From a virus: a stretch of DNA of 51,132 nt. Shown here piece after piece: positions 14,826 through 21,304 of this stretch. Location: positions 1 through 51,132 of the IMG/VR virus record IMGVR_UViG_3300047548_000794. One strand, 5' to 3'. The translations under genes were made by a program, and so were the position numbers. A model generated the notes under the pieces. The model searched no databases. It saw only the letters and a program-made list of their open reading frames with translations, and was not told where the DNA came from. Positions within the stretch are counted from its first letter, which is position 1; every line of letters starts with the position of its first letter.

Positions 14826-15013
14826 AATCGGAAGAATTTGAAGAGATTCCTATAACCGATCCGATAACAGGTAAAGTATCTTTTTATAAAGTTAAAGTTA
14901 CCAAATATAAAAGTGCAGCAGAGAAGCAAATTGGAAACAAGGGTATCTCTGAAGAACTTGAAGGAAGTGAAGACCTCATCTTGAATGCGAGCTTTGACGA
15001 TGACATTGACTAA
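14771..15013 (+). CDS. 80-residue charged protein, unknown
   Basis: A highly charged N-terminus (MDETEKDETKKKRKDPRIES), a short beta-like centre (FYKVKVTKYK) and an acidic end (NASFDDDID). It overlaps neighbours on both sides. An ACCGATCCGAT copy falls inside it in frame (residues I-T-D-P-I). Function unknown. Confidence 0.55.
   Translation: MDETEKDETKKKRKDPRIESEEFEEIPITDPITGKVSFYKVKVTKYKSAAEKQIGNKGISEELEGSEDLILNASFDDDID
14855..14865 (+). promoter_or_regulatory. ACCGATCCGAT element inside a coding region, copy 5
   Basis: Same 11-mer as copy 1 and also preceded by TATA, but located within the gene at 14771-15013. Because it is coding, its presence may be chance or conservation of the codons. 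Confidence 0.3.
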
Positions 15014-15137
15014 AGAAGAATTAGTATATTTACTAGAATGCTACATGGAAAAAGTAGTAGAACTGGAAACTAAAATAGAAGATATGGAGTATGCCAAGTA
15101 TATGGACTCTTACTATGCTTCTATGAATGCAGAATAA
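15000..15137 (+). CDS. 45-residue acidic helical protein
   Basis: A small gene starting 14 bases before the end of its neighbour. The product is a single predicted helix, MTLTKEELVYLLECYMEKVV followed by ELETKIEDMEYAKY, with heptad-like spacing suggesting a coiled coil. It ends just before the ribosome binding site of the next gene. Function unknown. Confidence 0.5.
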   Translation: MTLTKEELVYLLECYMEKVVELETKIEDMEYAKYMDSYYASMNAE

Positions 15138-15147
15138 CGGAGAGTGC

Positions 15148-15984
15148 ATGGAAGCAATCACTATTGCACCAGAAGATCAGAAGAGGATCAACTCTTGTGA
15201 TGACTACTTATCAACAAAAAGAATCATCAAGTCCTGCATTGATTATAAAGATCATGAAGTTGGGACTGCAGTTTATATCAAAGAGAACTTCCCAAACTCA
15301 ACTAGAAAAAGTTATGTTGGTGCAGGTTATCAAGATAAAGAACCACCCCATAAATTCATTATAATTAAGAACGATGAAGGTTTTGTGTTTGCAAAACGAA
15401 TCATTGCATCAGGTAATCCTGGTGTTGAGATAACATGTCTTACAATTAGATATCCTTCTGATTCTTATGAGATTCAAGTTGATAGTGATTACTTAGATAG
15501 TATGTTATTAGACACAACATATGATCCAACTTCATCTGCTAAAGATTTAGCTAGACGTAAGGGTAAAGCTTCTAGAGATAATGCTAAGAATAGAATTTTA
15601 TTTGATAAAGCAGAAGAAGCATATAGCTATTTATCTAACCTTAAAGCAGGTGATGTTTTATGGGGAGCAGAGACTAGCTTTGGTTCAGAAGTAACTAAAT
15701 ATAAAGTTGCTAATGTAACGCATGTTCCACTGGATCCAAAGATTAGTACCTATAAGAGCAGCTGGCAAACGTATGAAAGTCCAAGCATGCACCCTTCTTC
15801 AATCAAAGAAGGGTTACCTGATGGCTTGAGTGTTGAGCTCCATGTTGACCAAGATGGCACAGAGTGTCGATGGTCTAGAGGTAAAACTATGTGGTTTTAC
15901 AATATAACTAGAAAAGAACAATACAAAGACTATTGGTATGCACTATACACTAGAAAACCTTTCAAGCCGGAGGATATCGCATGA
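15148..15984 (+). CDS. 278-residue protein of the DxDFxDxxLL family
   Basis: The start is ATG 15148 behind GGAGAG; an earlier in-frame ATG at 15127 lacks a ribosome binding site. The first half carries HKFIIIKNDEGFVFAKRI and then VDSDYLDSMLLDTTYDP followed by a basic helix (LARRKGKASRDNAKNR). The same order is seen in the genes at 10885 and 15981. The second half has LKAGDVLWGAETSFGSE and tryptophan-rich strands, a possible repeat of the fold. Function unknown. Confidence 0.7.
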   Translation: MEAITIAPEDQKRINSCDDYLSTKRIIKSCIDYKDHEVGTAVYIKENFPNSTRKSYVGAGYQDKEPPHKFIIIKNDEGFVFAKRIIASGNPGVEITCLTIRYPSDSYEIQVDSDYLDSMLLDTTYDPTSSAKDLARRKGKASRDNAKNRILFDKAEEAYSYLSNLKAGDVLWGAETSFGSEVTKYKVANVTHVPLDPKISTYKSSWQTYESPSMHPSSIKEGLPDGLSVELHVDQDGTECRWSRGKTMWFYNITRKEQYKDYWYALYTRKPFKPEDIA

Positions 15985-16445
15985 GTTTATGGCGAGAAGA
16001 GTTTGATGAGAAAGAATTAGAAGAAGTAATGGAAAGTGCTATGAACAAGAAAGCCATGGAAGTTTTCGATGTTCTGAAAAGATTTTCTGATATTAAATTT
16101 GAAGAAGGCGACTTCCTACTAAGATACGACTGCATGTACAATAGAGTTGACGGTGAGTGGAAACAAAATTGGGAAGTCGAGAAGTTCTCTGAAACTAATG
16201 ATAGTCCTAGAAAATACAAAGTAGTTCATGTTGATAAAGCAACTGGACTTCCGTTTGTACAGAAGGTATTATTCAATGGAGAGATGAGTGGAGAAGCTAA
16301 GTGTCTAGCTGGATATGATCTAGATAGCACAAAGTTTTTGCCTGATCCAGATTTTATAGATCATCATTTATTAGCTGAAGAAGAAGATCAATTTGATCCA
16401 CTTCAGGTATACAAGGAAAAACGTGTCAAACGAAAGACCAAGTAA
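15981..16445 (+). CDS. 154-residue protein of the DxDFxDxxLL family
   Basis: ATGA overlaps the previous stop. The order FEEGDFLLRYD, RKYKVVHVDKATGLPFVQKV, PDPDFIDHHLLAEEEDQFDP and a basic tail (KEKRVKRKTK) matches the upstream neighbour and the gene at 10885-11598. Adjacent paralogs like these suggest tandem duplication. Its 3' end overlaps the dCMP deaminase start by 23 bases. Confidence 0.7.
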   Translation: MSLWREEFDEKELEEVMESAMNKKAMEVFDVLKRFSDIKFEEGDFLLRYDCMYNRVDGEWKQNWEVEKFSETNDSPRKYKVVHVDKATGLPFVQKVLFNGEMSGEAKCLAGYDLDSTKFLPDPDFIDHHLLAEEEDQFDPLQVYKEKRVKRKTK

Positions 16446-16878
16446 AGAAAAATACTGGATGGGTATTGCGGAAGCAGTGTCAGCTCGTTCACATGACGAG
16501 GAGACCAAAGTTGGCGCAATATTGGTTAAGAACGATACCGGCATGGTTGTCGCTTCTGGGTTTAATGGCTTTGTTCGCGGTGCTCCTGACGCTTCGTTAC
16601 CTAAGATTCGACCAGACAAGTACAAGTATATGGTCCATGCAGAAGAAAACCTCATGGCTCATTGCGCTAGAAACGGCATAGAGATTGATAATTGTACATT
16701 AGTTATTACTCTTTCTCCATGTCAACGATGTCTAAGGTTAATGTGGCAAGCTGGAATTACACAAGTTATTTGTAGAGATATCTATAGAGATCACTCATTA
16801 GATATGGATGATTTAGATATTGCTCAAGAACAAACAGCAGAAGGGTATTATAGGCTGATATATGATAACAAAGTCTAA
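16423..16878 (+). CDS. dCMP deaminase
   Basis: A 151-residue zinc-dependent deaminase. Start GTG 16423 is preferred because AAGGAAAAAC precedes it; a TTG 30 bases upstream has no such signal. The zinc site is visible as VHAEENLMAH (His and the catalytic Glu) and SPCQRCL (two Cys). The N-terminus has AEAVSARSHDEETKVGAILV, normal for the family. It converts dCMP to dUMP, supplying a TS-family enzyme; together with the TS-like gene at 9625 it forms a pyrimidine branch. Confidence 0.93.
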   Translation: MSNERPSKEKYWMGIAEAVSARSHDEETKVGAILVKNDTGMVVASGFNGFVRGAPDASLPKIRPDKYKYMVHAEENLMAHCARNGIEIDNCTLVITLSPCQRCLRLMWQAGITQVICRDIYRDHSLDMDDLDIAQEQTAEGYYRLIYDNKV

Positions 16879-17026
16879 TATAAATTCACAAGATGTAATG
16901 GATACATTTTTAGATCTGTTTGATACCTTAAATAGACTTGATAAAAGACTACATCCGCCAATATTAAATCGTGGATTGTTTGGATTTGATGTTTATAGAT
17001 TTTGCAAAAAGTGGGGTGTTAAATGA
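16862..17026 (+). CDS. 54-residue small protein, distant RFG-like
   Basis: A short gene overlapping both neighbours (17 bases upstream, ATGA downstream). The product contains TFLDLFDTLNRLDKRLHPP, a possible decayed version of the T-L-x-R-(F/L) motif, followed by LFGFDVYRFCKKWGVK. Assignment to the family is weak. Function unknown. Confidence 0.45.
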   Translation: MITKSNINSQDVMDTFLDLFDTLNRLDKRLHPPILNRGLFGFDVYRFCKKWGVK

Positions 17027-17343
17027 GTGATTTAAAATTGCCAGCAGGTAAGAAAATTAAGCACCCAGTTAGAGAACCAGATATGTATTCTAAGCGTGGT
17101 ATTCCATATTGGTTTGGACCTGAGTGGGTTCGTAGCCAAAATGGATATGTATCTAGGATTAAACCTGTGAAGAAAGATGGTGATGTTAAACTACATACAG
17201 TAAGTAAAGTAGGTGTTGTAACTTATATTCAAGGAAGTATTCAAGAAGAGTTTCAAGCTTGGCACGAAGATAGACAAATTGACTATATCTTATTAGGAAT
17301 CGATGAAGATGAGTTGTGCGCAACAGAGTGGGACTATGAGTAG
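17023..17343 (+). CDS. 106-residue unknown protein
   Basis: A basic N-terminus (LPAGKKIKHPVREP) followed by IPYWFGPEWVRSQNGYVSRI and an acidic end (GIDEDELCATEWDYE). The late segment IQEEFQAWHEDRQIDYILLG resembles the helix-plus-LL ending of the small genes at 282-1156, so a remote relationship is possible. ATGA start overlap with the previous gene. Confidence 0.65.
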   Translation: MSDLKLPAGKKIKHPVREPDMYSKRGIPYWFGPEWVRSQNGYVSRIKPVKKDGDVKLHTVSKVGVVTYIQGSIQEEFQAWHEDRQIDYILLGIDEDELCATEWDYE

Positions 17344-17539
17344 TATAGTAACATTTACTATGGAACCTAACAATTATTTAGAAAGATGTGAAAACAGTAG
17401 ACTTGCGTTTATTGGATTAATGTCTACGTTTTATAGATTTAATGTTATTAAGAAAATGCCAGATGTTTATATGAATGATATTATTAGATTAACTACGTTA
17501 CACGATAGAAATAAAAAGGCGCTCTTGCGAGCGCCCTGA
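17336..17539 (+). CDS. 67-residue RFG-like protein, last gene of the left arm
   Basis: The start is ATG 17336, overlapping the end of the previous gene. The core FIGLMSTFYRFNVIKKMPDV fits T-F-x-x-F-N-V of the small-protein family. The last codons (ALLRAP) are encoded by the terminator hairpin itself, so the gene runs into the convergent boundary. Function unknown. Confidence 0.5.
   Translation: MSSIVTFTMEPNNYLERCENSRLAFIGLMSTFYRFNVIKKMPDVYMNDIIRLTTLHDRNKKALLRAP
17513..17535 (-). terminator. intrinsic terminator at the convergence of the two arms
   Basis: GGCGCTC-TTGC-GAGCGCC forms a perfect 7-bp GC-rich stem with a 4-base loop. On the minus strand it is followed by TTTTTAT, a classical terminator for the right-arm transcripts just after the gene at 17543-17713. 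On the plus strand the downstream tract is poorer (CTGAACTTTATTC), but the hairpin may act in both directions. Confidence 0.85.
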
Positions 17540-17542
17540 ACT

Positions 17543-17713
17543 TTATTCTTCTTTCTTTTTCTTCTTTTTAGGCTCTTTTACTTCTTCGACAACTTCTTCT
17601 ACTTCTGGAGCAGCTTCAACTGGTACGACTACTTCTTTAGCCTTAGGTTCTACTTTTTCTTTATTCTTAAGTTTTTCAACTAGTTCAGACATTTCTTTAA
17701 ATTTCTTACTCAT
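17543..17713 (-). CDS. 56-residue lysine/glutamate low-complexity protein
   Basis: A short gene ending the minus-strand transcription. The product begins MSKKFKEMSELVEKLKNKEK, has a hydrophobic valine/proline centre (VVVPVEAAPEVEEVVEEV) and ends KKKKKKEE. Mixed charge and lack of hydrophobic core suggest disorder or a coiled coil. AAGGAGAAGTT upstream gives a good ribosome binding site. The terminator follows the stop by about eight bases. Function unknown. Confidence 0.65.
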   Translation of the reverse strand: MSKKFKEMSELVEKLKNKEKVEPKAKEVVVPVEAAPEVEEVVEEVKEPKKKKKKEE

Positions 17714-17722
17714 AACTTCTCC

Positions 17723-18220
17723 TTATGAAACTAAAATAGCTTTAATAGCTTCTAGTGCAGCTTCAGTTGGTGCGTCTTCTTTTGCCCCACCTACTCCATA
17801 TTCTACTAAAAGTAAATCAATAGCTTTTTCAACTTTAGAAACCATATCAGCAACCATTAGACCTACGTCTTTTCTTGCCATTTCGTCGATACAGATTTTT
17901 CTAAGACCTTGCTTATTTGTGCTAGGAGATACAATAGTATCTTCAGCAACTACAACGATTGCTTCTGCAGCAATGATTGAGTCGATAGTAGAGATAGCGT
18001 CAGCTAATCTTTTACCGTAAGCTTTGTGACATAGAGCGGCTCTAATTCTACCAACTACTCTTACGTCTGTGTTTTCTACCATTGCAGTTTCATCGATTCC
18101 TGAAACTACTAATGCTTCTACAGCCATGATTGAAGTAGCTACTTCACTTCCGGCTTTCTTGTTTTTAAGAGTAGATTGTAATACTCTTTCTAGTGATGCT
18201 TTGTGTGCTGATGCGGCCAT
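17723..18220 (-). CDS. 165-residue protein, unknown
   Basis: The start is ATG 18220 behind GGAG (six bases of spacing); an in-frame ATG at 18241 has no such signal. Alanine/valine-rich, mainly helical, with two similar halves: SIMAVEALVVSGIDETAMVE and SIIAAEAIVVVAEDTIVS, suggesting an internal duplication. No transmembrane segment or catalytic motif. Good expression signals and a 5' hairpin suggest an abundant product. It may be a virion or lysis-region protein; not established. Confidence 0.7.
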   Translation of the reverse strand: MAASAHKASLERVLQSTLKNKKAGSEVATSIMAVEALVVSGIDETAMVENTDVRVVGRIRAALCHKAYGKRLADAISTIDSIIAAEAIVVVAEDTIVSPSTNKQGLRKICIDEMARKDVGLMVADMVSKVEKAIDLLLVEYGVGGAKEDAPTEAALEAIKAILVS

Positions 18221-18238
18221 GTTGTTCTCCTGTATATG

Positions 18239-18256
18239 CACTGCTCGAAGGCAGTG
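18239..18256 (-). promoter_or_regulatory. 5' UTR hairpin before the gene at 17723-18220
   Basis: CACTGC-CTTCGA-GCAGTG on the minus strand forms a 6-bp perfect stem, about 20 bases before the start codon and downstream of a -10 element at 18271-18276. No T-run follows, so it is more likely an mRNA-stabilising or processing hairpin than a terminator. Confidence 0.5.
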
Positions 18257-18266
18257 TCACGGCTTA

Positions 18267-18596
18267 TTAAATTATACCCATTAACTTTAAGATACCTGCT
18301 AGTGCACCTGCTAGTGCTCCAAGCCCAATGAACCATTTTTTAATAGTTGACATTGTTTTACTAGGTTCTTCTAATTTTTCAATTCTGGTTGCATTATCTC
18401 TGTGTAGTTGTTCTAATATATTAGTTCTACGTATATGCTCTGCAAGTTGTTGATTTTGTACGATATCTTGTTTTTCGATATCTGTAAGGCGTTCTGCTAT
18501 TGTAGCATTATCTTCTTTGACTTCTTTTCTAAATTCACCGACTTCTTTGCGGTTCTCTTTAACAAGGTCGTAGATAAGGTCTAGTTTATCATCCAT
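18267..18596 (-). CDS. coiled-coil protein with C-terminal membrane helix (XhlA/holin-like)
   Basis: A 109-residue protein. Residues 1-80 form a charged coiled coil (ENRKEVGEFRKEVKEDNATI, ending RIEKLEEP). A single glycine/alanine-rich membrane helix follows (KKWFIGLGALAGALAGILKL). This order resembles the XhlA family of lysis-associated proteins and small phage membrane proteins. It lies near a papain-like hydrolase, so a lysis role is plausible. No second helix, so not a classical holin. Confidence 0.6.
   Translation of the reverse strand: MDDKLDLIYDLVKENRKEVGEFRKEVKEDNATIAERLTDIEKQDIVQNQQLAEHIRRTNILEQLHRDNATRIEKLEEPSKTMSTIKKWFIGLGALAGALAGILKLMGII
18271..18276 (-). promoter_or_regulatory. 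-10 element (GTATAAT)
   Basis: TATAAT on the minus strand inside the last codons of the coiled-coil gene, about 50 bases upstream of the ATG at 18220. The transcript would begin before the 18239-18256 hairpin. No good -35 box is seen. Confidence 0.4.
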
Positions 18597-18617
18597 TTAC
18601 ACAATTTCCTACTGTGG

Positions 18618-18631
18618 AACACCGAAGTGTT
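18618..18631 (-). other. small TTCG tetraloop hairpin
   Basis: On the minus strand, AACAC-TTCG-GTGTT forms a 5-bp stem closed by C(TTCG)G, an unusually stable RNA tetraloop, in the untranslated region before the coiled-coil gene. No T-run follows. Possibly an mRNA leader structure. Confidence 0.4.
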
Positions 18632-18669
18632 AGTTGACTTAATTGTACCATATATATCGGCTAAATGAG

Positions 18670-18675
18670 TATAAT
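18670..18675 (+). promoter_or_regulatory. -10 element (GTATAAT), possible leaderless start
   Basis: TATAAT on the plus strand is followed seven bases later by ATG 18683. No Shine-Dalgarno sequence precedes that ATG. This is the only plus-strand gene inside the right arm, so it needs its own promoter. No matching -35 at 16-18 bases. Confidence 0.45.
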
Positions 18676-18682
18676 TACACAC

Positions 18683-18853
18683 ATGAAAGATAAAATATTA
18701 GATAGGTTGAGTAAATTAGGCGAAGAATTGAATGATATGGCTCTTAGAAAACAAGAGCTTATTAAAGAGCTAAAGACCATAGATATGAATATGGAAGTAC
18801 TCTCTGCCATCGCTTATGAGCTTAAAGATCTATTAGAAACAGAAGATGATTAG
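18683..18853 (+). CDS. isolated plus-strand coiled-coil protein
   Basis: 56 residues from ATG 18683; an in-frame ATG at 18665 would add six residues but would place the -10 element inside the gene. The product is one long amphipathic helix (MKDKILDRLSKLGEELNDMA, later KELKTIDMNMEVLSAIAYEL). The gene faces all its neighbours and has its own -10 sequence. Such isolated genes in late regions are often later additions (morons); function unknown. Confidence 0.55.
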   Translation: MKDKILDRLSKLGEELNDMALRKQELIKELKTIDMNMEVLSAIAYELKDLLETEDD

Positions 18854-18867
18854 TACAAATGTAAATA

Positions 18868-19361
18868 TTAGGTAGTCTTTTTGATCAAGATTGAAAAAAT
18901 ATCTTTAGGAGTTAATAGGTTCATGTCTTTATCGATTTTATAACCTTCTAGGCCAAGTATTTCACCAATAGCTTCAGAACAATTTTCCCCATTAGAGAAT
19001 GGATTTTTCTTTAAGCTAAAAATATTACTTATTACAACACCAATATTCTGCCAAAAACCATAATCAATTCCTGAATTATCAACACAATATCTCATAATTT
19101 GATAATAGCTTTCATCAGTTATATCCAACTCAAATGATGCAACTTCTTTAGCGTATTCTTCCCATCGTTTAGAACCAATAAAACGAACGCCCCCACCAAC
19201 AGCTTCATATATTAAGGTTCTATCTAACGTTTCAGCCTTAAATTTAATATAAACATGACTATATGGCGTTTTCATATACCATCTTATTAAAAAACTTCCA
19301 ATGGCAAGTTTCTTAGTGGACTTAGAAAAACCTATAACTACTTTTTTGTATTATTCGACAT
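18868..19361 (-). CDS. permuted papain-like (NlpC/P60 superfamily) hydrolase, frameshifted
   Basis: From ATG 19361 the frame reads MSNNTKK and hits TAG at 19340. A -1 slip on A-AAA-AAG (19347-19341) joins it to an open frame continuing VVIGFSKSTKKLAIGSF, then TPYSHVYIKF (His) and ENCSEAIGEIL (Cys). This order, His first and Cys second, is that of YiiX/YaeF-type permuted papain-fold enzymes, whose members usually begin with just such a VIGFS segment. With the slip the protein is 164 residues. An ATG-only start at 19275 would cut the conserved N-terminus. It may be a peptidoglycan or lipid hydrolase acting in lysis or entry. Confidence 0.65.
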
Positions 19362-19512
19362 TTTTAGCCCAGAAAAATCTATACCAACCTACAATATTGT
19401 CCACCGCTACTAAATACCATCCATCTGAATTTTGTTCATCTAAATGTAATTGTATTACTTCTTCCATTAACAATGTTGCACTATATAATTTTGTTACTTT
19501 ATTTATTATCAT
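19351..19512 (-). CDS. 53-residue small protein
   Basis: A short gene between the virion gene at 19514 and the hydrolase. The product, starting MIINKVTKLYSATLLMEEVI, has a later tryptophan-rich part (SDGWYLVAVDNIVGWYRFFW). Its TAA overlaps the hydrolase start region (ATG 19361 lies inside it), so translation may be coupled. The next stretch after its stop is in frame with the hydrolase, so stop read-through is an alternative way to make that protein. Function unknown. Confidence 0.55.
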   Translation of the reverse strand: MIINKVTKLYSATLLMEEVIQLHLDEQNSDGWYLVAVDNIVGWYRFFWAKNVE

Positions 19513-19513
19513 A

Positions 19514-20344
19514 TTATTGCCTGTACATTTCTACAACAAACATTAAATTTACTTGTAGTCCAGCTGGATGTTTAAAAATGAATCTTATTCTACCCCTGTG
19601 ATCAGTTGCGTTGTATGAAATAAATTTACTTACACGACCGTCTACCTCTAATGGACTATCTGCTGATAAAAACTTAAGATTGATACCACTTGCAAATTCT
19701 TTAGAGCCACCATAAATAGCTGGTATATCTGGAGCAACTACGATCCACAATCTTACATCTTGTGAAGGATTATTATTGATTCTTAAAGAACCACCAATTA
19801 CTTCAAAATCAAAAGTTGGTTCAAAATCTATGACAGTTTTTACACATGTATTCAAATTAGCATTAAGTAATCCAGCGGTAGTAATTTCATCATTTGATTC
19901 ATTATAAATTTTTGCTGTAACCCAAGAGATGTTAGCACCTGTTGAGTCCTGTAAAAACAAACTAGCACCAAGAGTTGATGTTGTAGCTTCAATTGGCACA
20001 GCCCAAAAACTCCAACCTTTTTTTGCTGCTTTAATTCTAACAATTTGAGCAGCGTCTGTGTCTAGTTGTGAAAGCGATTTATTACCTAATGATTTATAAT
20101 TAGCTTCAAAATCAATTAAATCCAAGTCATTCTGGACTTGTGAATAAACTGAAATAACTGACTGAGGTAAGGATGTTTTCCAGATTTGACATAATATGAT
20201 TTCTGGACCATCATATGTCCAAATGGAATAAAGTTCTCCATCATCTTCCCATTGTAATGGTAAGCCCTTAATTGCGTATGCAGCTTTCCATTCTGTCCAT
20301 CTTGTGAATCTTTGTGTATAATTAGATGCAATTGATAATGTCAT
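19514..20344 (-). CDS. virion-associated protein, probably tail or fibre
   Basis: A 276-residue beta-rich protein with no catalytic motif. The N-terminal part contains SNYTQRFTRWTEWKAAYAIK. The C-terminal half has SADSPLEVDGRVSKFISYNA and a hydrophobic end. It is last in a run of five genes with fibre-like composition (19514-23451). Likely a distal fibre component or baseplate-attached protein; no named family seen. Confidence 0.6.
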   Translation of the reverse strand: MTLSIASNYTQRFTRWTEWKAAYAIKGLPLQWEDDGELYSIWTYDGPEIILCQIWKTSLPQSVISVYSQVQNDLDLIDFEANYKSLGNKSLSQLDTDAAQIVRIKAAKKGWSFWAVPIEATTSTLGASLFLQDSTGANISWVTAKIYNESNDEITTAGLLNANLNTCVKTVIDFEPTFDFEVIGGSLRINNNPSQDVRLWIVVAPDIPAIYGGSKEFASGINLKFLSADSPLEVDGRVSKFISYNATDHRGRIRFIFKHPAGLQVNLMFVVEMYRQ

Positions 20345-20352
20345 ATAATACC

Positions 20353-21300
20353 TTAAGGCTCAAAAAAGTCAAAAGCTGACCTATAAATAGTTGATGTTGA
20401 TGTTTCTGGCGTAACATAGGTTCTAATTCTAGCTGGCCCTACAACATTAATTGGAGAAGAATAACTTCTAGAAAATGTTGATGTTTGTCCATATAGTCTA
20501 ACAAAATCTGAAATTTGAATTTCAACAACATCAGCAACTCCAATTTGACGAGAGTTTAAAGTAAACAATGCACCTGAACCAACGGTAGTTCCACTGTGTC
20601 CACAAGAAATACCAGTAATTTTACAAGTTTTTCCAGTAGGAACATAATGATGGGACCAAAAAGTTTGATTATTAGTCGCACCGATTGTTCCTACGACTGC
20701 ACCACCACCACCAGCGGCAGCTCTTAATGTTAAAATTCCAGCATTTGATCCAGTGGATCCTGCTGTTAGTACTTTTATTTCTTCAATAAAGCAAATATTA
20801 GTTGCAACAGTATTTACAAAAGCAGTTCCATTTAAAGTTACTGTTTCATTGAATGGCCCAGCACCAGTTGAATCTAAATAAGTTATTCTTACTGTTCTTG
20901 CACCGGTTCCAGCAGCTGTATCTAAAGCGCTTGCAGATGCAATTGATCTTTGCGCATTTGATGTCTGTTCTGTGTAAGCAGTTCTATTTACTAATACTCT
21001 AGTTGTTGCTGCAGTCGTAATATCACCAAATGCAAAATCAGCTCCAAAACCTGTCAAAGATGATGTTACTAATCTACCTTCGTCATCTGTTAATAATACT
21101 CTTTGAATATCATTTTCATCAGTACCAGCTATCAATGATGATCTAGTAGGAATAGTTGTGTCGTTCAGATTAACTGATTCATCAACTACCTTAAGATTGT
21201 TTCTAGCATCAGATCCAACAGGTGTAGTTTCCACACCTGTTGCATCTTGACCAACTATCTTTACTGTTTGAGCAGCTTGAATATCTGTTAAATCTGCCAT
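20353..21300 (-). CDS. fibre-like virion protein
   Basis: A 315-residue, threonine/glycine/serine-rich, low-charge protein typical of phage fibres. It begins MADLTDIQAAQTVKIVGQDA and shares opening style with the neighbour at 21305 (short linkers followed by VDAVD-like strands). A glycine run (AAAGGGGAVVGTIGATNNQT) lies mid-protein. No enzymatic motif. Probably part of the host-recognition apparatus. Confidence 0.7.
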   Translation of the reverse strand: MADLTDIQAAQTVKIVGQDATGVETTPVGSDARNNLKVVDESVNLNDTTIPTRSSLIAGTDENDIQRVLLTDDEGRLVTSSLTGFGADFAFGDITTAATTRVLVNRTAYTEQTSNAQRSIASASALDTAAGTGARTVRITYLDSTGAGPFNETVTLNGTAFVNTVATNICFIEEIKVLTAGSTGSNAGILTLRAAAGGGGAVVGTIGATNNQTFWSHHYVPTGKTCKITGISCGHSGTTVGSGALFTLNSRQIGVADVVEIQISDFVRLYGQTSTFSRSYSSPINVVGPARIRTYVTPETSTSTIYRSAFDFFEP

Positions 21301-21304
21301 GTAA

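Noticed and set aside
16371-16655. Minus-strand frame across the dCMP deaminase start
   Set aside because: The region is fully explained by plus-strand genes and lies in the left arm, where no other minus-strand gene occurs.
19301-19546. Plus-strand 81-codon frame
   Set aside because: It is opposite the 53-residue gene and the hydrolase start on the minus strand; no signals of its own.
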